A stretch of 64,000 nt of DNA, from contig JAZKEF010000022.1 in assembly GCA_040387195.1 (NCBI GenBank), forward strand, positions 15,671 through 79,670. Reading direction: 5' to 3'. Positions 1 through 8,295 of the stretch are shown here, one piece after another. The position numbers were made by a program, and so were the translations under genes. The first letter of the stretch is position 1, and each line of letters opens with the position of its first letter. The notes under the pieces are model-generated. The model saw only the letters and a list, made by a program, of their open reading frames with translations. It searched no databases and was not told the origin of the DNA. The DNA is from UKL13-3 sp040387195. Its GTDB lineage: Bacteria > Bacteroidota > Bacteroidia > UKL13-3.

Positions 1-1
1 T

Positions 2-1588
2 AATAATATAGCAACATCTTTATTTAAACTGCAGCGGATAAACGAAGCAGAGATATACCTCAAAGATGCGGAAAGTATAGGTAAGCAATATAATTTACCA
101 AGCATTCTTGAGGAAACATATAATGGCTTGTATGAAGTAGAATATTCAAGAAAGAATTATAAGCAGGCACTTGAATACCACCTGAAGTTTCAACAAATAA
201 AGGACTCCATTCAAACCAATGAGAACAATACAGCAATCCATGATCTGGAAAATCAATATAAACTGGATAAGGCAAATGCCGAAATTGCATTAAAAAACAC
301 CGAATTGGAAAATGGTGCGGTGTTGCGTATTTCATTTATCATCATTATAGTGTTGCTGGTGCTTATCAGTTTATATTTTTTATATACGGTACAACATACC
401 AACAAACTCTCGCGGGCGCTCAATAAACGAAACGATGATCTGATGAAAGCCAAGGAGAATGCGGAACAGGCTACCACAGCTAAAACTCAATTTCTGTCGG
501 TGATGAGTCATGAGATCCGCACACCCTTAAATGCAATTATTGGTATTGCGAATTTGTTGAATGAAGATTTGAAAAACGAGGCACATAAGGAAAACATTAA
601 CGTGCTGCGTATTGCCTCCCAAAATTTGCTACTCCTTATTAATGATTTACTCGATTTAAATAAACTTGAAGTGGGGAAGATGGAGGCAGCAAACGCGCAG
701 TTGAATGTTCGCAAAGTAGTAGATACCATCAAAGAAATGTTTGCCGTATCAGCATCCCAAAAGGGAATAGAGTTAAAACTGGAATTTGATTATCATATCC
801 CAACCGCATTGATGGGCGATGAAACCAAGCTCAATCAGGCCATTACCAATCTGGTAAGCAATGCAATAAAATTCACCGAAAAAGGGTTTGTTGAGATAAG
901 GGTAAAATTGGAAGAATCAAAAGCAGACTCATCTACCATCCTGTTTGCTGTTACCGATACAGGGATTGGGATTCCGGCCGATAAACAACAAACCATTTTT
1001 GAATCATTTGCGCAGGTTTCAACAGACACCAACAGGAAATACGGAGGCACAGGATTAGGACTGTCCATCAGTCAGAAACTCATTGATGTAATGGGAGGAA
1101 CGTTGCAGGTGAAAAGTGATCTGCTCAAGGGATCTGAATTTAGCTTCTCTCTTACATTCCTCCACAATCAGACCGATTACCAGAAACCGGCCATTGAGGT
1201 AAATACAGATAGCAGTTTGTTTGAAGGCAAAAGCATATTGATTGCTGATGATAATGCCGTCAATATTTTTGTGCTCAAACAGTTTTTGAAAAAGTGGGGT
1301 ATTACCATTGTGGAAGTGGAGAATGGCCTGGAGGCATTTAAGATGATGTACAAACATTCCTTTGATATGGTACTAATGGATGTACAGATGCCGATTAAGG
1401 ATGGAATAGATGCCACCATTGATATTCGCAATGCAGGAAAAGAGTGGAGTGCAGTTCCGATTATTGCCATCACAGCCTCTCATGAAGATGAAGTACGTGT
1501 GAAGATTAAAGCCTGTGGCATGAATGATTTTATCATTAAACCATTTATGCCAAGTGACCTACTCGAAAAGTTGAGTAAGTATCTTTAA
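2..1588 (+). CDS. Hybrid sensor histidine kinase/response regulator, 5' truncated by window edge
   Basis: The reading frame is open from the first bases, so the gene starts upstream. The visible N-terminus is helical and TPR-like (…LQRINEAEIYLKDAESIG…). It is followed by one membrane helix (RISFIIIIVLLVLISLYFL), a coiled coil, and a HisKA domain whose phospho-acceptor His lies in MSHEIRTPLN near base 509. The ATPase domain has an N box (NLVSNAIKF), a G1 box (DTGIGIPADK) and a G2 box (GGTGLGLS). A C-terminal receiver domain follows, with acidic residues in ADDN, the phospho-acceptor Asp in VLMDVQMP, and the Lys of IIKPF. This is the usual layout of Bacteroidota TPR hybrid kinases: TPR sensor, autokinase and internal receiver. 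The output partner is not visible. The stop overlaps the convergent glycosyltransferase by 4 bases. The first ATG-like start inside the window is only a TTG and is unlikely to be real. Confidence 0.93.
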   Translation, partial: NNIATSLFKLQRINEAEIYLKDAESIGKQYNLPSILEETYNGLYEVEYSRKNYKQALEYHLKFQQIKDSIQTNENNTAIHDLENQYKLDKANAEIALKNTELENGAVLRISFIIIIVLLVLISLYFLYTVQHTNKLSRALNKRNDDLMKAKENAEQATTAKTQFLSVMSHEIRTPLNAIIGIANLLNEDLKNEAHKENINVLRIASQNLLLLINDLLDLNKLEVGKMEAANAQLNVRKVVDTIKEMFAVSASQKGIELKLEFDYHIPTALMGDETKLNQAITNLVSNAIKFTEKGFVEIRVKLEESKADSSTILFAVTDTGIGIPADKQQTIFESFAQVSTDTNRKYGGTGLGLSISQKLIDVMGGTLQVKSDLLKGSEFSFSLTFLHNQTDYQKPAIEVNTDSSLFEGKSILIADDNAVNIFVLKQFLKKWGITIVEVENGLEAFKMMYKHSFDMVLMDVQMPIKDGIDATIDIRNAGKEWSAVPIIAITASHEDEVRVKIKACGMNDFIIKPFMPSDLLEKLSKYL

Positions 1589-2304
1589 TATTTGATAAAG
1601 AAGCTTTTGAGCTTAAGAGCAAGAACACCCCATACAGCCTCCCGGATAATATTTTTGGAGATCTTGGACTGACCCAATGTTCGGTCGGTAAAAATAATGG
1701 GCACCTCGGTGAGCTGAAATCCATGTTTCCACGCGGTAAACTTCATTTCAATCTGAAAAGCATACCCTCGAAATTTTATACTATCCAGCTTAATGCGATT
1801 CAGTACGCTGCTTCTGTAGCATACAAAACCTGCTGTGGTATCATGTATGGGAAGGCTTGTAATCAAACGCACATACTTCGATGCAAAATAAGATAACATC
1901 ACCCTGCTCATTGGCCAGTTTACCACATTTACTCCCCGTACATACCGTGAACCAATACTCATATCGGCACCATTTTTACAGGCATCAAACAGGCGGGGTA
2001 AATCTTCAGGGTTATGCGAAAAGTCGGCATCCATCTCAAACACATACTCATATCCACGTTCCAAACACCATTTGAAACCCGCAATATAAGCCGTGCCTAA
2101 TCCATTCTTCTCCGTACGTTCAAGGATATGCAATGCCGGGAATTGAGCCTGAAGTCCTTTTACAATCTGGCCGGTTCCATCCGGAGACCCATCGTCAACA
2201 ATCAGAATATCAAATGGTACTGACAATGAAAAAACTTTTCGAACAATAGCTTCGATATTTTCTTTTTCATTGTAGGTGGGTATGATGACGATTTTTTTGT
2301 CCAA
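1585..2304 (-). CDS. Polyprenol-phosphate mannosyltransferase-like GT2 glycosyltransferase
   Basis: 239 residues, a family 2 glycosyltransferase of the dolichol-phosphate mannose synthase (DPM1) type. The nucleotide-binding N-terminus shows IIPTYNEKENI and DDGSPDGTG (about residues 37-45). The metal-binding acidic motif is EMDADFSHNPED (about 90-101), and the family's C-terminal GQSKIS is present. It has no C-terminal membrane helices, as in soluble DPM1 forms. The expected reaction is transfer of a hexose from a nucleotide sugar to a polyprenyl phosphate on the cytoplasmic face, supplying GT-C enzymes. Two GT-C-like membrane proteins lie elsewhere in the window, but a link is only inference. 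The donor sugar cannot be told from sequence. It converges with the kinase gene and is divergent from the phosphatase gene. Confidence 0.9.
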   Translation of the reverse strand: MDKKIVIIPTYNEKENIEAIVRKVFSLSVPFDILIVDDGSPDGTGQIVKGLQAQFPALHILERTEKNGLGTAYIAGFKWCLERGYEYVFEMDADFSHNPEDLPRLFDACKNGADMSIGSRYVRGVNVVNWPMSRVMLSYFASKYVRLITSLPIHDTTAGFVCYRSSVLNRIKLDSIKFRGYAFQIEMKFTAWKHGFQLTEVPIIFTDRTLGQSKISKNIIREAVWGVLALKLKSFFIKY

Positions 2305-2354
2305 AACAGTAAAATTTGTTCAATAATAAGCCACAAAAGCAAATAATACAACGC

Positions 2355-2840
2355 ATGAATAGAGCAGTTTTTCTGGACCGGGATGGAGTAATCAATTTGG
2401 AAGTAGGCGATTATATCAAATGTTTTGAAGATTTTAAGTTGCTGCCTCATGCACTCAAATACATTGCAGCACTGTCGCAAAAGGGGGTAAAGGTATTTGT
2501 CATCACCAATCAGGGAGGAATAGCCAAGCAGCTGTATACCGTAAATGAGCTGGAAAAAATGCACCGGTTTATGCTTGCAGAGGTTGAAAAAGCAGGAGGC
2601 CACATCACGGAGGCCTATTTTTGTCCGCACCACCCCGATTACGGCCTATGCCTTTGCCGCAAGCCGGGTTCATTAATGGTGGAAAAGGCAATGGCCAAAT
2701 ATGAGATTGACCCCAAAGCTTCCATTTTTATTGGGGATAAGGAACGGGATGTTACCTGTGCGGAAGGTGCCGGGGTGAAGGGGTTTTTAATCCATGAGAA
2801 TGAGGATTGGGGAAGGTTGATTCAACATTATTTAAGCTAA
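2355..2840 (+). CDS. gmhB: HAD-family D-glycero-heptose-1,7-bisphosphate 7-phosphatase-like (GmhB/HisB-N type)
   Basis: 161 residues from the ATG chosen here. A TTG 39 bases upstream would add 13 residues without homology-like character. HAD motif I is FLDRDGVIN (nucleophile D8, acid D10), motif II is ITNQ at about 50-53, and motif IV is FIGDKERD (D128). The zinc-binding loop typical of GmhB and HisB-N is CPHHPDYGLCLCRKP (C90, H92, C99, C101). The family dephosphorylates heptose bisphosphate for LPS core synthesis, or histidinol phosphate. There is no heptose or histidine operon nearby, so the substrate is not fixed by context. The gene is divergent from the glycosyltransferase, which would also fit an envelope sugar role. 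Confidence 0.85.
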   Translation: MNRAVFLDRDGVINLEVGDYIKCFEDFKLLPHALKYIAALSQKGVKVFVITNQGGIAKQLYTVNELEKMHRFMLAEVEKAGGHITEAYFCPHHPDYGLCLCRKPGSLMVEKAMAKYEIDPKASIFIGDKERDVTCAEGAGVKGFLIHENEDWGRLIQHYLS

Positions 2841-2877
2841 TGCATTGACTTTGTGAATAAATAGGTAATTTAGAATA

Positions 2878-3648
2878 ATGAAGACCCTTTGGCACTTATT
2901 TCTGTTGTTCATCGCTTTGCTTAATTACGGATGTTCTAAACCATCTCAGGATGATGACAGTCCTAAATCTCCAACTTTGGTAAAATACACCAGACAGCCA
3001 AGGTGGGTTGAAATAAAGGGTAAGATTATCGAAGAGTATACAAAGCAGCCGATAGCTAATATGAGGATGCGATTGGACAAAGAAGTACCCTCGGAATATA
3101 TTTTTGGATGGCCGAGTTACGATTCTATTAGTGAAGTGGTAACCAACTCGGAGGGGGAGTATCGGCTTAAATTCTGGTGTAATAATAATGAAAGCAATTA
3201 TCAGCTTCATTGTCTTAGTGATTCAACCCTTTTGCCGAATTCTGATTATTTTCCGGAAGGGGATCTGATGCCACCGCCTTGGTCCTTGCCTGAGGGTGTA
3301 TTATTTCAAGGTCAACCCATTTATCCATTTCAAGCATTGAATGAGGATTCTCTAAATGTAAACATGTTGGTTAAGTCATACAGCTATGTAACTATAAAGT
3401 TAAAGCGGATCAAAGGTTTTGAGGAACCAATGGATTATAATATTATGATAAATAAGGATACAGTTCGTTATCTTATTAAATTTCCCATTCATAGCAGTGT
3501 AGGATTTGCAAAAACATTTGTGTTTAATAGAATCGATCCCGTTGAAATGAGAATACATCTGTACAGAACCTTTCAAAACAATGTGTTACTCTCAAAAATG
3601 GTAACCCCAGTTCCCATGAAAGTAACGGTAGTTGAATATGAGTTTTAG
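2878..3648 (+). CDS. Hypothetical lipoprotein with carboxypeptidase-regulatory-like fold start
   Basis: 256 residues. The N-terminus is a lipoprotein signal (LLFIALLNYGC, Cys19), followed by the acidic stretch SKPSQDDDS. That acidic sequence resembles the signal that sends Bacteroidota lipoproteins to the outer membrane surface. Residues about 45-100 (VEIKGKIIEEYTKQPIANM…) read like a carboxypeptidase-regulatory-like beta sandwich. The rest is not recognisable to me and has no catalytic motif. It stands alone between gmhB and rpe. The function is unknown, and the surface location is inferred from the signal only. Confidence 0.8.
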   Translation: MKTLWHLFLLFIALLNYGCSKPSQDDDSPKSPTLVKYTRQPRWVEIKGKIIEEYTKQPIANMRMRLDKEVPSEYIFGWPSYDSISEVVTNSEGEYRLKFWCNNNESNYQLHCLSDSTLLPNSDYFPEGDLMPPPWSLPEGVLFQGQPIYPFQALNEDSLNVNMLVKSYSYVTIKLKRIKGFEEPMDYNIMINKDTVRYLIKFPIHSSVGFAKTFVFNRIDPVEMRIHLYRTFQNNVLLSKMVTPVPMKVTVVEYEF

Positions 3649-3683
3649 AATACATTGAGTTTTCTTAACAGGATTTAAATCCC

Positions 3684-3691
3684 TATTTTCG
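3684..3691 (+). promoter_or_regulatory. Candidate -7 element of rpe
   Basis: TATTTTCG, a one-base variant of the Bacteroidota -7 consensus TAnnTTTG. TTTC lies 19 bases upstream, at 3661-3664. Only 4 bases separate the box from the rpe ATG, so the transcript would start at or next to the start codon. Confidence 0.5.
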
Positions 3692-3695
3692 CCCA

Positions 3696-4370
3696 ATGAG
3701 CAGTCCAATTATTGCACCTTCCATTCTTTCGGCAGATTTTGCCAACCTTCAGCGCGATGTAGAAATGATTAACCGCAGTGAGGCCGATTGGTTTCATGTG
3801 GATATTATGGATGGGGTATTCGTTCCCAATATCTCTTTCGGGTTTCCGGTACAAAAGGCCATTTACAAACATGCCGCTAAACCATTGGACGTGCATTTGA
3901 TGATTGTACAACCGGAGCGTTATATCAAAGATTTTAAGGAAGCCGGAACAGCTGTATTATCGGTGCATATCGAAGCATCTACTCATTTACACCGAACTAT
4001 ACAGGCTATTAAGGCCGAAGGAATGAAAGCCGGGGTGGCCATCAATCCGCATACCCCCGTTTCGGCCCTCGAAGATATTATTGCCGATGCCGACCTGGTT
4101 TGCATGATGAGCGTGAATCCGGGATTTGGCGGACAAAAATTTATAGAACGCACCTATGCAAAATGTGCTGCCCTAAAGGATATGATCATAAGGCAAAACA
4201 GCAGTTGTTTAATCGAAATAGACGGAGGGGTAAATGAAATTACAGCTCCTAAGTTATTAGCTGTGGGTGCCGATGTATTGGTTGCCGGCAACTATGTATT
4301 CTCGGCCTCCGATCCCGTTGCAACCATTGCTTCCCTTAAAAAACTTAACGGTTATACGCGTCAGGCGTAA
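3696..4370 (+). CDS. rpe: Ribulose-phosphate 3-epimerase
   Basis: 224 residues, normal length for the family. It interconverts ribulose 5-phosphate and xylulose 5-phosphate in the pentose phosphate pathway, in the cytoplasm. The TIM-barrel signatures are all visible: IAPSILSADF at the start, the metal and catalytic residues in HVDIMDG (about 34-40), HLMI, MSVNPGFGGQKF, and EIDGGVN near the end with the second catalytic Asp. Its product feeds transketolase, whose two genes lie about 54 kb further on in this window. The gene is followed after only 20 bases by the TonB-dependent receptor, so the two may be co-transcribed. Confidence 0.97.
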   Translation: MSSPIIAPSILSADFANLQRDVEMINRSEADWFHVDIMDGVFVPNISFGFPVQKAIYKHAAKPLDVHLMIVQPERYIKDFKEAGTAVLSVHIEASTHLHRTIQAIKAEGMKAGVAINPHTPVSALEDIIADADLVCMMSVNPGFGGQKFIERTYAKCAALKDMIIRQNSSCLIEIDGGVNEITAPKLLAVGADVLVAGNYVFSASDPVATIASLKKLNGYTRQA

Positions 4371-4390
4371 AATTCGTTTCATTCATATTG

Positions 4391-6871
4391 ATGTATAAAA
4401 AGCTGATTCTTTTTTTGAGTGTTTTCGTTTGTTGCACAGCAATTGTGCACGCTCAAAAAAATGCATTGGTGTATGGAGTTATCCGCGATTCATTAGGCAG
4501 GACCATTCCCGATGTGAATGTGGTAGGCATAGGAACAAGTCAGCTAACCATCTCCGATGAAAAGGGATACTTTCAATTGTCGCTTCCTCCCGGCACAGTA
4601 CTCGAAATGGGATTCTCCTATATAGGCAGACCCAACAAGCGTATTGCTGTTAAGGCATTGGCTCCGGGCGAAAAATATGAGCTGAATGTGAACATGGAAT
4701 ACGGGGTGCGGCTTTCGGAGGTGATAGTAAGCGAAGAGCGTGACCGGGATAAGGTGAGCATGCAGGTTATCAATCCTAAAACGGTAACAACCCTGCCCAA
4801 TGTATCGGGAAGCTTTGAGTCTATACTCAAAACGTTGCCCGGTGTTACCTCCAACAATGAACTCAGTTCGCAATACAATGTGCGCGGTGGTAATTATGAT
4901 GAGAACCTCATTTATGTAAACGACATTGAAATATACCGCCCGTTTTTGCCCCGCAGCGGACAACAGGAGGGCCTGAGTTTTATTCATACCGAACTGGTTG
5001 AAAATGTAAAGTTCAGTGCGGGTGGTTTTGAAGCACGTTATGGTGATAAACTTTCATCGGTGCTTGATATCCAATACAAAAAACCAAAGAAATTTGCGGC
5101 TTCGGCTAACCTGAGTTTATTGGGTGCTCAAACACATGTGGAGGGATCAACACGCAACAGGCGCTTTACCTATTTGCTGGGCGCACGTTACTGGACCAAT
5201 CAATATGTGGTGAGCACGCTTGATACCAAAGGCTCCTATAAACCATCATTCAGCGATATCCAAACATTGCTTACCTATCACCTCAAGGATAATTTGAGTG
5301 TGAGTTTTTTGGGAAGTTATGCGCAGAACAAATACCTGGTTGTGCCCGAAACCCGTGAAACTGTATTTGGAACGGTGAAGCAGGCGCTTGCGTTACGCAT
5401 CTTTTTTAACGGCCAGGATTTGATGGAATACAGAACGGCCACCGGGGCCGTTTCCATGAATTATCAGCCTACGCAAAAGGTACAGCTCAAATTATATTCA
5501 TCGGTGTTTTACTCAAATGAGAATGAAATTTTTACACTGGAAGGTGCTTACCGTTTGGAAGAAGTGGAAACAGATTTTGGTTCGGATAATTTCGGGAAAT
5601 CAAAAGCCAGTAAGGGAATCGGTTATTTCTTAAACAATGCACGCAACCAGATTGAAGCTGTGGTATTCAATGCCGGACACCGTGGATATTATACCATTGG
5701 TAATAACAGTTTACAATGGGGAGCACAAATCCAGGCTGAGCAAATAAGTGATAAGCTGAATGAGTGGCGGTATATTGACTCACTGGGTTTTGCGAAGCCC
5801 AGTTTGGTGAACAATGAAATCGTGATGCAGGAATACATCTCTGCTAAAAATGATATGAGCACTTACCGCCTGAGTGGTTATATTCAAAATTCGCAATTGC
5901 TGAATAAGGTAAACAACATGCGCATTAATTATGGTTTGCGCAGCAATTGGTGGAGTTATAATAATGAAAACGTGATCAGTCCACGCGTGCAGTTTTCTTT
6001 TGAGCCCAATCGCGGATACAACAGAGCTCTTGCATCAGGTGATATCAAAGGGAAACCCAGGCGTGATATTATCCTGAAGGCTGCCGTAGGCTTTTATTAC
6101 CAACCTCCGTTTTACCGTGAGTTGCGCAACTATACCGGACAGTTAAATCCAAACATTAAAGCACAGCGATCCATTCATTATATAGTTGGAGGAGACATTA
6201 ATTTTAAAGCAGGTAACAGACCATTCAAGTTTTTTGCCGAAGCATATTACAAACAACTGGATAATTTAATTCCATACGAGATAGACAATGTGCGCATCCG
6301 GTATTTTGCAAACAATGCTGCAAGTGGATATGCATCGGGTGTAGACATGCGCTTAAACGGAGAGTTTGTAAAGGGCACCGAAAGTTGGTTAAGTGTTTCC
6401 ATCCTAAATACCGAAGAAAAAATAAATGGCGCTACTGATGCTGCCGGTAATCCTGTAGAAGCAACCTACGTGCGAAGACCAACCGATCAGCGTGTAAATG
6501 TGAGTCTGATGTTTCAGGATTATTTACCCAAGTTTCCAACTTTCCGCATGTATTTAAATTTGGTGTATGGAAGCGGCTTGCCTTTTGGTCCGCCAGATAG
6601 AAACCGATACAACGATGTACAAACAATGCCAAGTTACCGCAGGGTGGATATTGGGTTTTTAAAAGTACTGGTTGATGAAAATGATACCAAAAAGCAAGGA
6701 TGGAAAAGGCTCTTCAAATCTGCAATGGCCGGGGTTGAAGTGTTTAACCTGATTGACGTACAAAATACCATTTCCTATTTATGGATTCAGGATGTGGAAG
6801 ACAGAACCTGGGCGGTTCCTAATTACTTAACCGGACGAAGGGTAAACGTGAAGCTGGTGGCTAAGTTTTAA
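4391..6871 (+). CDS. TonB-dependent receptor with carboxypeptidase-like N-terminal domain
   Basis: 826 residues from the ATG at 4391; a TTG just before it is the alternative. It has a signal peptide ending AIVHAQ. A carboxypeptidase-regulatory-like domain (about 24-110, YGVIRDSLGRTIPDVNVVG) is followed by a plug domain with LKTLPGVTSN and YNVRGGNYDENLIYVND. The rest is an outer membrane beta-barrel ending in an aromatic residue (LVAKF). Such receptors import ligands through the outer membrane using ExbB/ExbD/TonB energy. There is no SusD partner beside it, so it is not a classical SusCD glycan system. The ligand is unknown. Confidence 0.93.
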   Translation: MYKKLILFLSVFVCCTAIVHAQKNALVYGVIRDSLGRTIPDVNVVGIGTSQLTISDEKGYFQLSLPPGTVLEMGFSYIGRPNKRIAVKALAPGEKYELNVNMEYGVRLSEVIVSEERDRDKVSMQVINPKTVTTLPNVSGSFESILKTLPGVTSNNELSSQYNVRGGNYDENLIYVNDIEIYRPFLPRSGQQEGLSFIHTELVENVKFSAGGFEARYGDKLSSVLDIQYKKPKKFAASANLSLLGAQTHVEGSTRNRRFTYLLGARYWTNQYVVSTLDTKGSYKPSFSDIQTLLTYHLKDNLSVSFLGSYAQNKYLVVPETRETVFGTVKQALALRIFFNGQDLMEYRTATGAVSMNYQPTQKVQLKLYSSVFYSNENEIFTLEGAYRLEEVETDFGSDNFGKSKASKGIGYFLNNARNQIEAVVFNAGHRGYYTIGNNSLQWGAQIQAEQISDKLNEWRYIDSLGFAKPSLVNNEIVMQEYISAKNDMSTYRLSGYIQNSQLLNKVNNMRINYGLRSNWWSYNNENVISPRVQFSFEPNRGYNRALASGDIKGKPRRDIILKAAVGFYYQPPFYRELRNYTGQLNPNIKAQRSIHYIVGGDINFKAGNRPFKFFAEAYYKQLDNLIPYEIDNVRIRYFANNAASGYASGVDMRLNGEFVKGTESWLSVSILNTEEKINGATDAAGNPVEATYVRRPTDQRVNVSLMFQDYLPKFPTFRMYLNLVYGSGLPFGPPDRNRYNDVQTMPSYRRVDIGFLKVLVDENDTKKQGWKRLFKSAMAGVEVFNLIDVQNTISYLWIQDVEDRTWAVPNYLTGRRVNVKLVAKF

Positions 6872-6881
6872 AAACAAAAAA
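6870..6881 (-). terminator. U-rich end of the SRP RNA gene
   Basis: On the minus strand the closing stem of the SRP RNA (GGCTTGC) runs straight into a T-rich tract (TTTTTTGTTTT). The RNA's terminal helix therefore doubles as an intrinsic terminator. The tract overlaps the last bases of the convergent TonB-receptor gene. Confidence 0.7.
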
Positions 6882-6974
6882 GCAAGCCATAATATCGCAC
6901 CGCTACAACCACCTACCCTTGCTACATTCCTGTCCTGGGGGATTCAGCAGGAGCTGGTCGTACCAGGCTTGCCG
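6878..6974 (-). ncRNA. ffs: Signal recognition particle RNA, small bacterial type
   Basis: About 95 nucleotides on the minus strand. The apical part reads CCAGG-ACA-GGAA-TGT-AGCA, which is the conserved SRP helix 8: a GGAA tetraloop closed by 3 pairs, with CAGG opposite AGCA in the internal loop that Ffh binds. It is followed by CAAGGGTAGG and GGTGCGA, also seen in small SRP RNAs. The ends GCAAGCC (6967-6973) and GGCTTGC (6882-6888) pair to close the molecule. The RNA joins Ffh to target nascent membrane proteins to the translocon. A promoter match lies directly upstream and a U-tract directly downstream, so both ends are well defined. Confidence 0.9.
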
Positions 6975-6978
6975 GGCG

Positions 6979-7010
6979 CAAAAGTAGGCTTTAAATGTTT
7001 TTCAGGCAAG
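6979..7010 (-). promoter_or_regulatory. Promoter of the SRP RNA gene
   Basis: On the minus strand TACTTTTG (6979-6986) matches the Bacteroidota -7 consensus TAnnTTTG exactly. A TTG lies 20 bases upstream (7007-7009), at the expected -33 position. Transcription should start near 6973-6974, exactly where the terminal RNA stem begins. Confidence 0.7.
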
Positions 7011-7065
7011 CGAATCTTTTAATATGCAGCAAATTCAATAGTTTTGGAAAAATAACAACAGCATA

Positions 7066-8109
7066 ATGAACAAGTTCAGGTTAACCCAAATAAGCATCAT
7101 CATAATTAGCCTTGTTTTGTGGCAAGGAGCAAAGTCTCAGGAGTTTTCGTCCACTAAAAGTATTCAGGTGTATGTAACCAAACTGCCTCAAAGCAGTGAA
7201 ACACTGCAGAAATTTGTAACGTCAAATCAAGGGGTTGTGTACCGCACAGAACTCACCTCCAATAAATATTATTCCCAGTTTTCCATTCCCATCAAACAAT
7301 TGCCGGCACTAGACTCACTGGCTACTTCCATGGGTTATGTTACCTCAAGCAAGTACAACACAGAGAATTTCAATGAAAAGATTCTGGCACTCCAGGAAAA
7401 AATAGATAACCTTCAATATGAAATTGATTTGTACACCAAGGAGTTATCAGATAGTGCAGCAGATAATAACCGAATTGATTACATCAAAAAGGGCATTTCA
7501 ACCAACAATAAATTAATCAGGGATAACCTGGTGAAAATTAACAAATACAAGCAGAACCTTACGGAAGAGGCCTGTAAAGTAGAGTTCACCATCAATGATG
7601 AATTGAGCACACCCAATAACTCAAGGGTATCTTTTGTGAATATGCCGGGTGTGGAATATGGTTTTCTGCAGATTGAAAATCCGAAAGCAGGCCTGAGTAA
7701 CAAGGCATATCATGGAGTGGCTGTAAAGTATATGTTTACCAGAGGAAAAAGTTACCTCAATCTTGGTGCCTACAGGGCGGTTGAAAATAATACCACAGAC
7801 TCATCTCTCATTAATGAACTCTTCATGGTTAATTTCGGACAGGATTTTTATCCCAAGAACTTCGGAAGGGGCAAGCGCAGGTATTTGAATCTGTATACAG
7901 GCTATCAAATCGGAGGGTTTATTACCAATCGCAATAACGAAAAAAACGGATCGTTTGTACCCAATTTTAACATGACCTTAGGACTCGAATTACTTAAAAC
8001 CAAACATGTTCTTATCGACAATAAAGTAAGCTATTTCCTGCCGCTTGACGATTTCAACAGAAACCTCCGGGGGATTTTATACCAGGCCTCCTTTAACTTT
8101 GTTTTTTAA
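7066..8109 (+). CDS. DUF4349-like coiled-coil protein with C-terminal barrel-like region
   Basis: 347 residues with a signal peptide (…GAKSQ). Residues about 27-115 alternate as in DUF4349 proteins (VYRTEL…, FSIPIKQLPALDSLATSMG). Residues about 115-170 form a charged coiled coil (NEKILALQEKIDNLQYEIDL). From about 190 the sequence turns into amphipathic beta strands and ends YQASFNFVF, a typical outer membrane barrel terminus. Typical DUF4349 proteins carry a membrane helix after the coiled coil. Here a barrel-like half replaces it. The function is unknown. A role bridging periplasm and outer membrane is inference from this layout. Confidence 0.8.
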   Translation: MNKFRLTQISIIIISLVLWQGAKSQEFSSTKSIQVYVTKLPQSSETLQKFVTSNQGVVYRTELTSNKYYSQFSIPIKQLPALDSLATSMGYVTSSKYNTENFNEKILALQEKIDNLQYEIDLYTKELSDSAADNNRIDYIKKGISTNNKLIRDNLVKINKYKQNLTEEACKVEFTINDELSTPNNSRVSFVNMPGVEYGFLQIENPKAGLSNKAYHGVAVKYMFTRGKSYLNLGAYRAVENNTTDSSLINELFMVNFGQDFYPKNFGRGKRRYLNLYTGYQIGGFITNRNNEKNGSFVPNFNMTLGLELLKTKHVLIDNKVSYFLPLDDFNRNLRGILYQASFNFVF

Positions 8110-8123
8110 AGCCATAAATAATG

Positions 8124-8153
8124 TTTGAAATTTAGGGGGTATTGATAGTTTTG
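8124..8153 (+). promoter_or_regulatory. Promoter upstream of the acyl-CoA carboxylase gene
   Basis: TTTG (8124-8127), an 18-base spacer, then TAGTTTTG (8146-8153). Both elements match the Bacteroidota -33/-7 consensus. The predicted transcript has a leader of roughly 135 bases that contains the inverted repeat at 8164-8291. Confidence 0.65.
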
Positions 8154-8163
8154 CAGGAAGACG

Positions 8164-8291
8164 GCTGTTGGCTTTTAGCTATCGGCCGTTAGCAAAATTT
8201 AGTAATTAAAAATGCTGGTTCCGATGGTTGAAAGAAGGATTGATGTATCGATTCAGTAACGCCAAAAGCCCACAGCAAAAAAGCCAACAGC
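8164..8291. repeat. Inverted repeat in the carboxylase leader
   Basis: Perfect 13-base arms, GCTGTTGGCTTTT (8164-8176) and AAAAGCCAACAGC (8279-8291), enclose about 100 bases. Between them are further variants of the same word, such as TAGCTATCGGCCGTTAGC and CCAAAAGCCCACAGC. A degenerate relative occurs at about 53678-53712. It looks like a small dispersed intergenic element; no coding sequence is inside. Confidence 0.6.
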
Positions 8292-8295
8292 ACAT

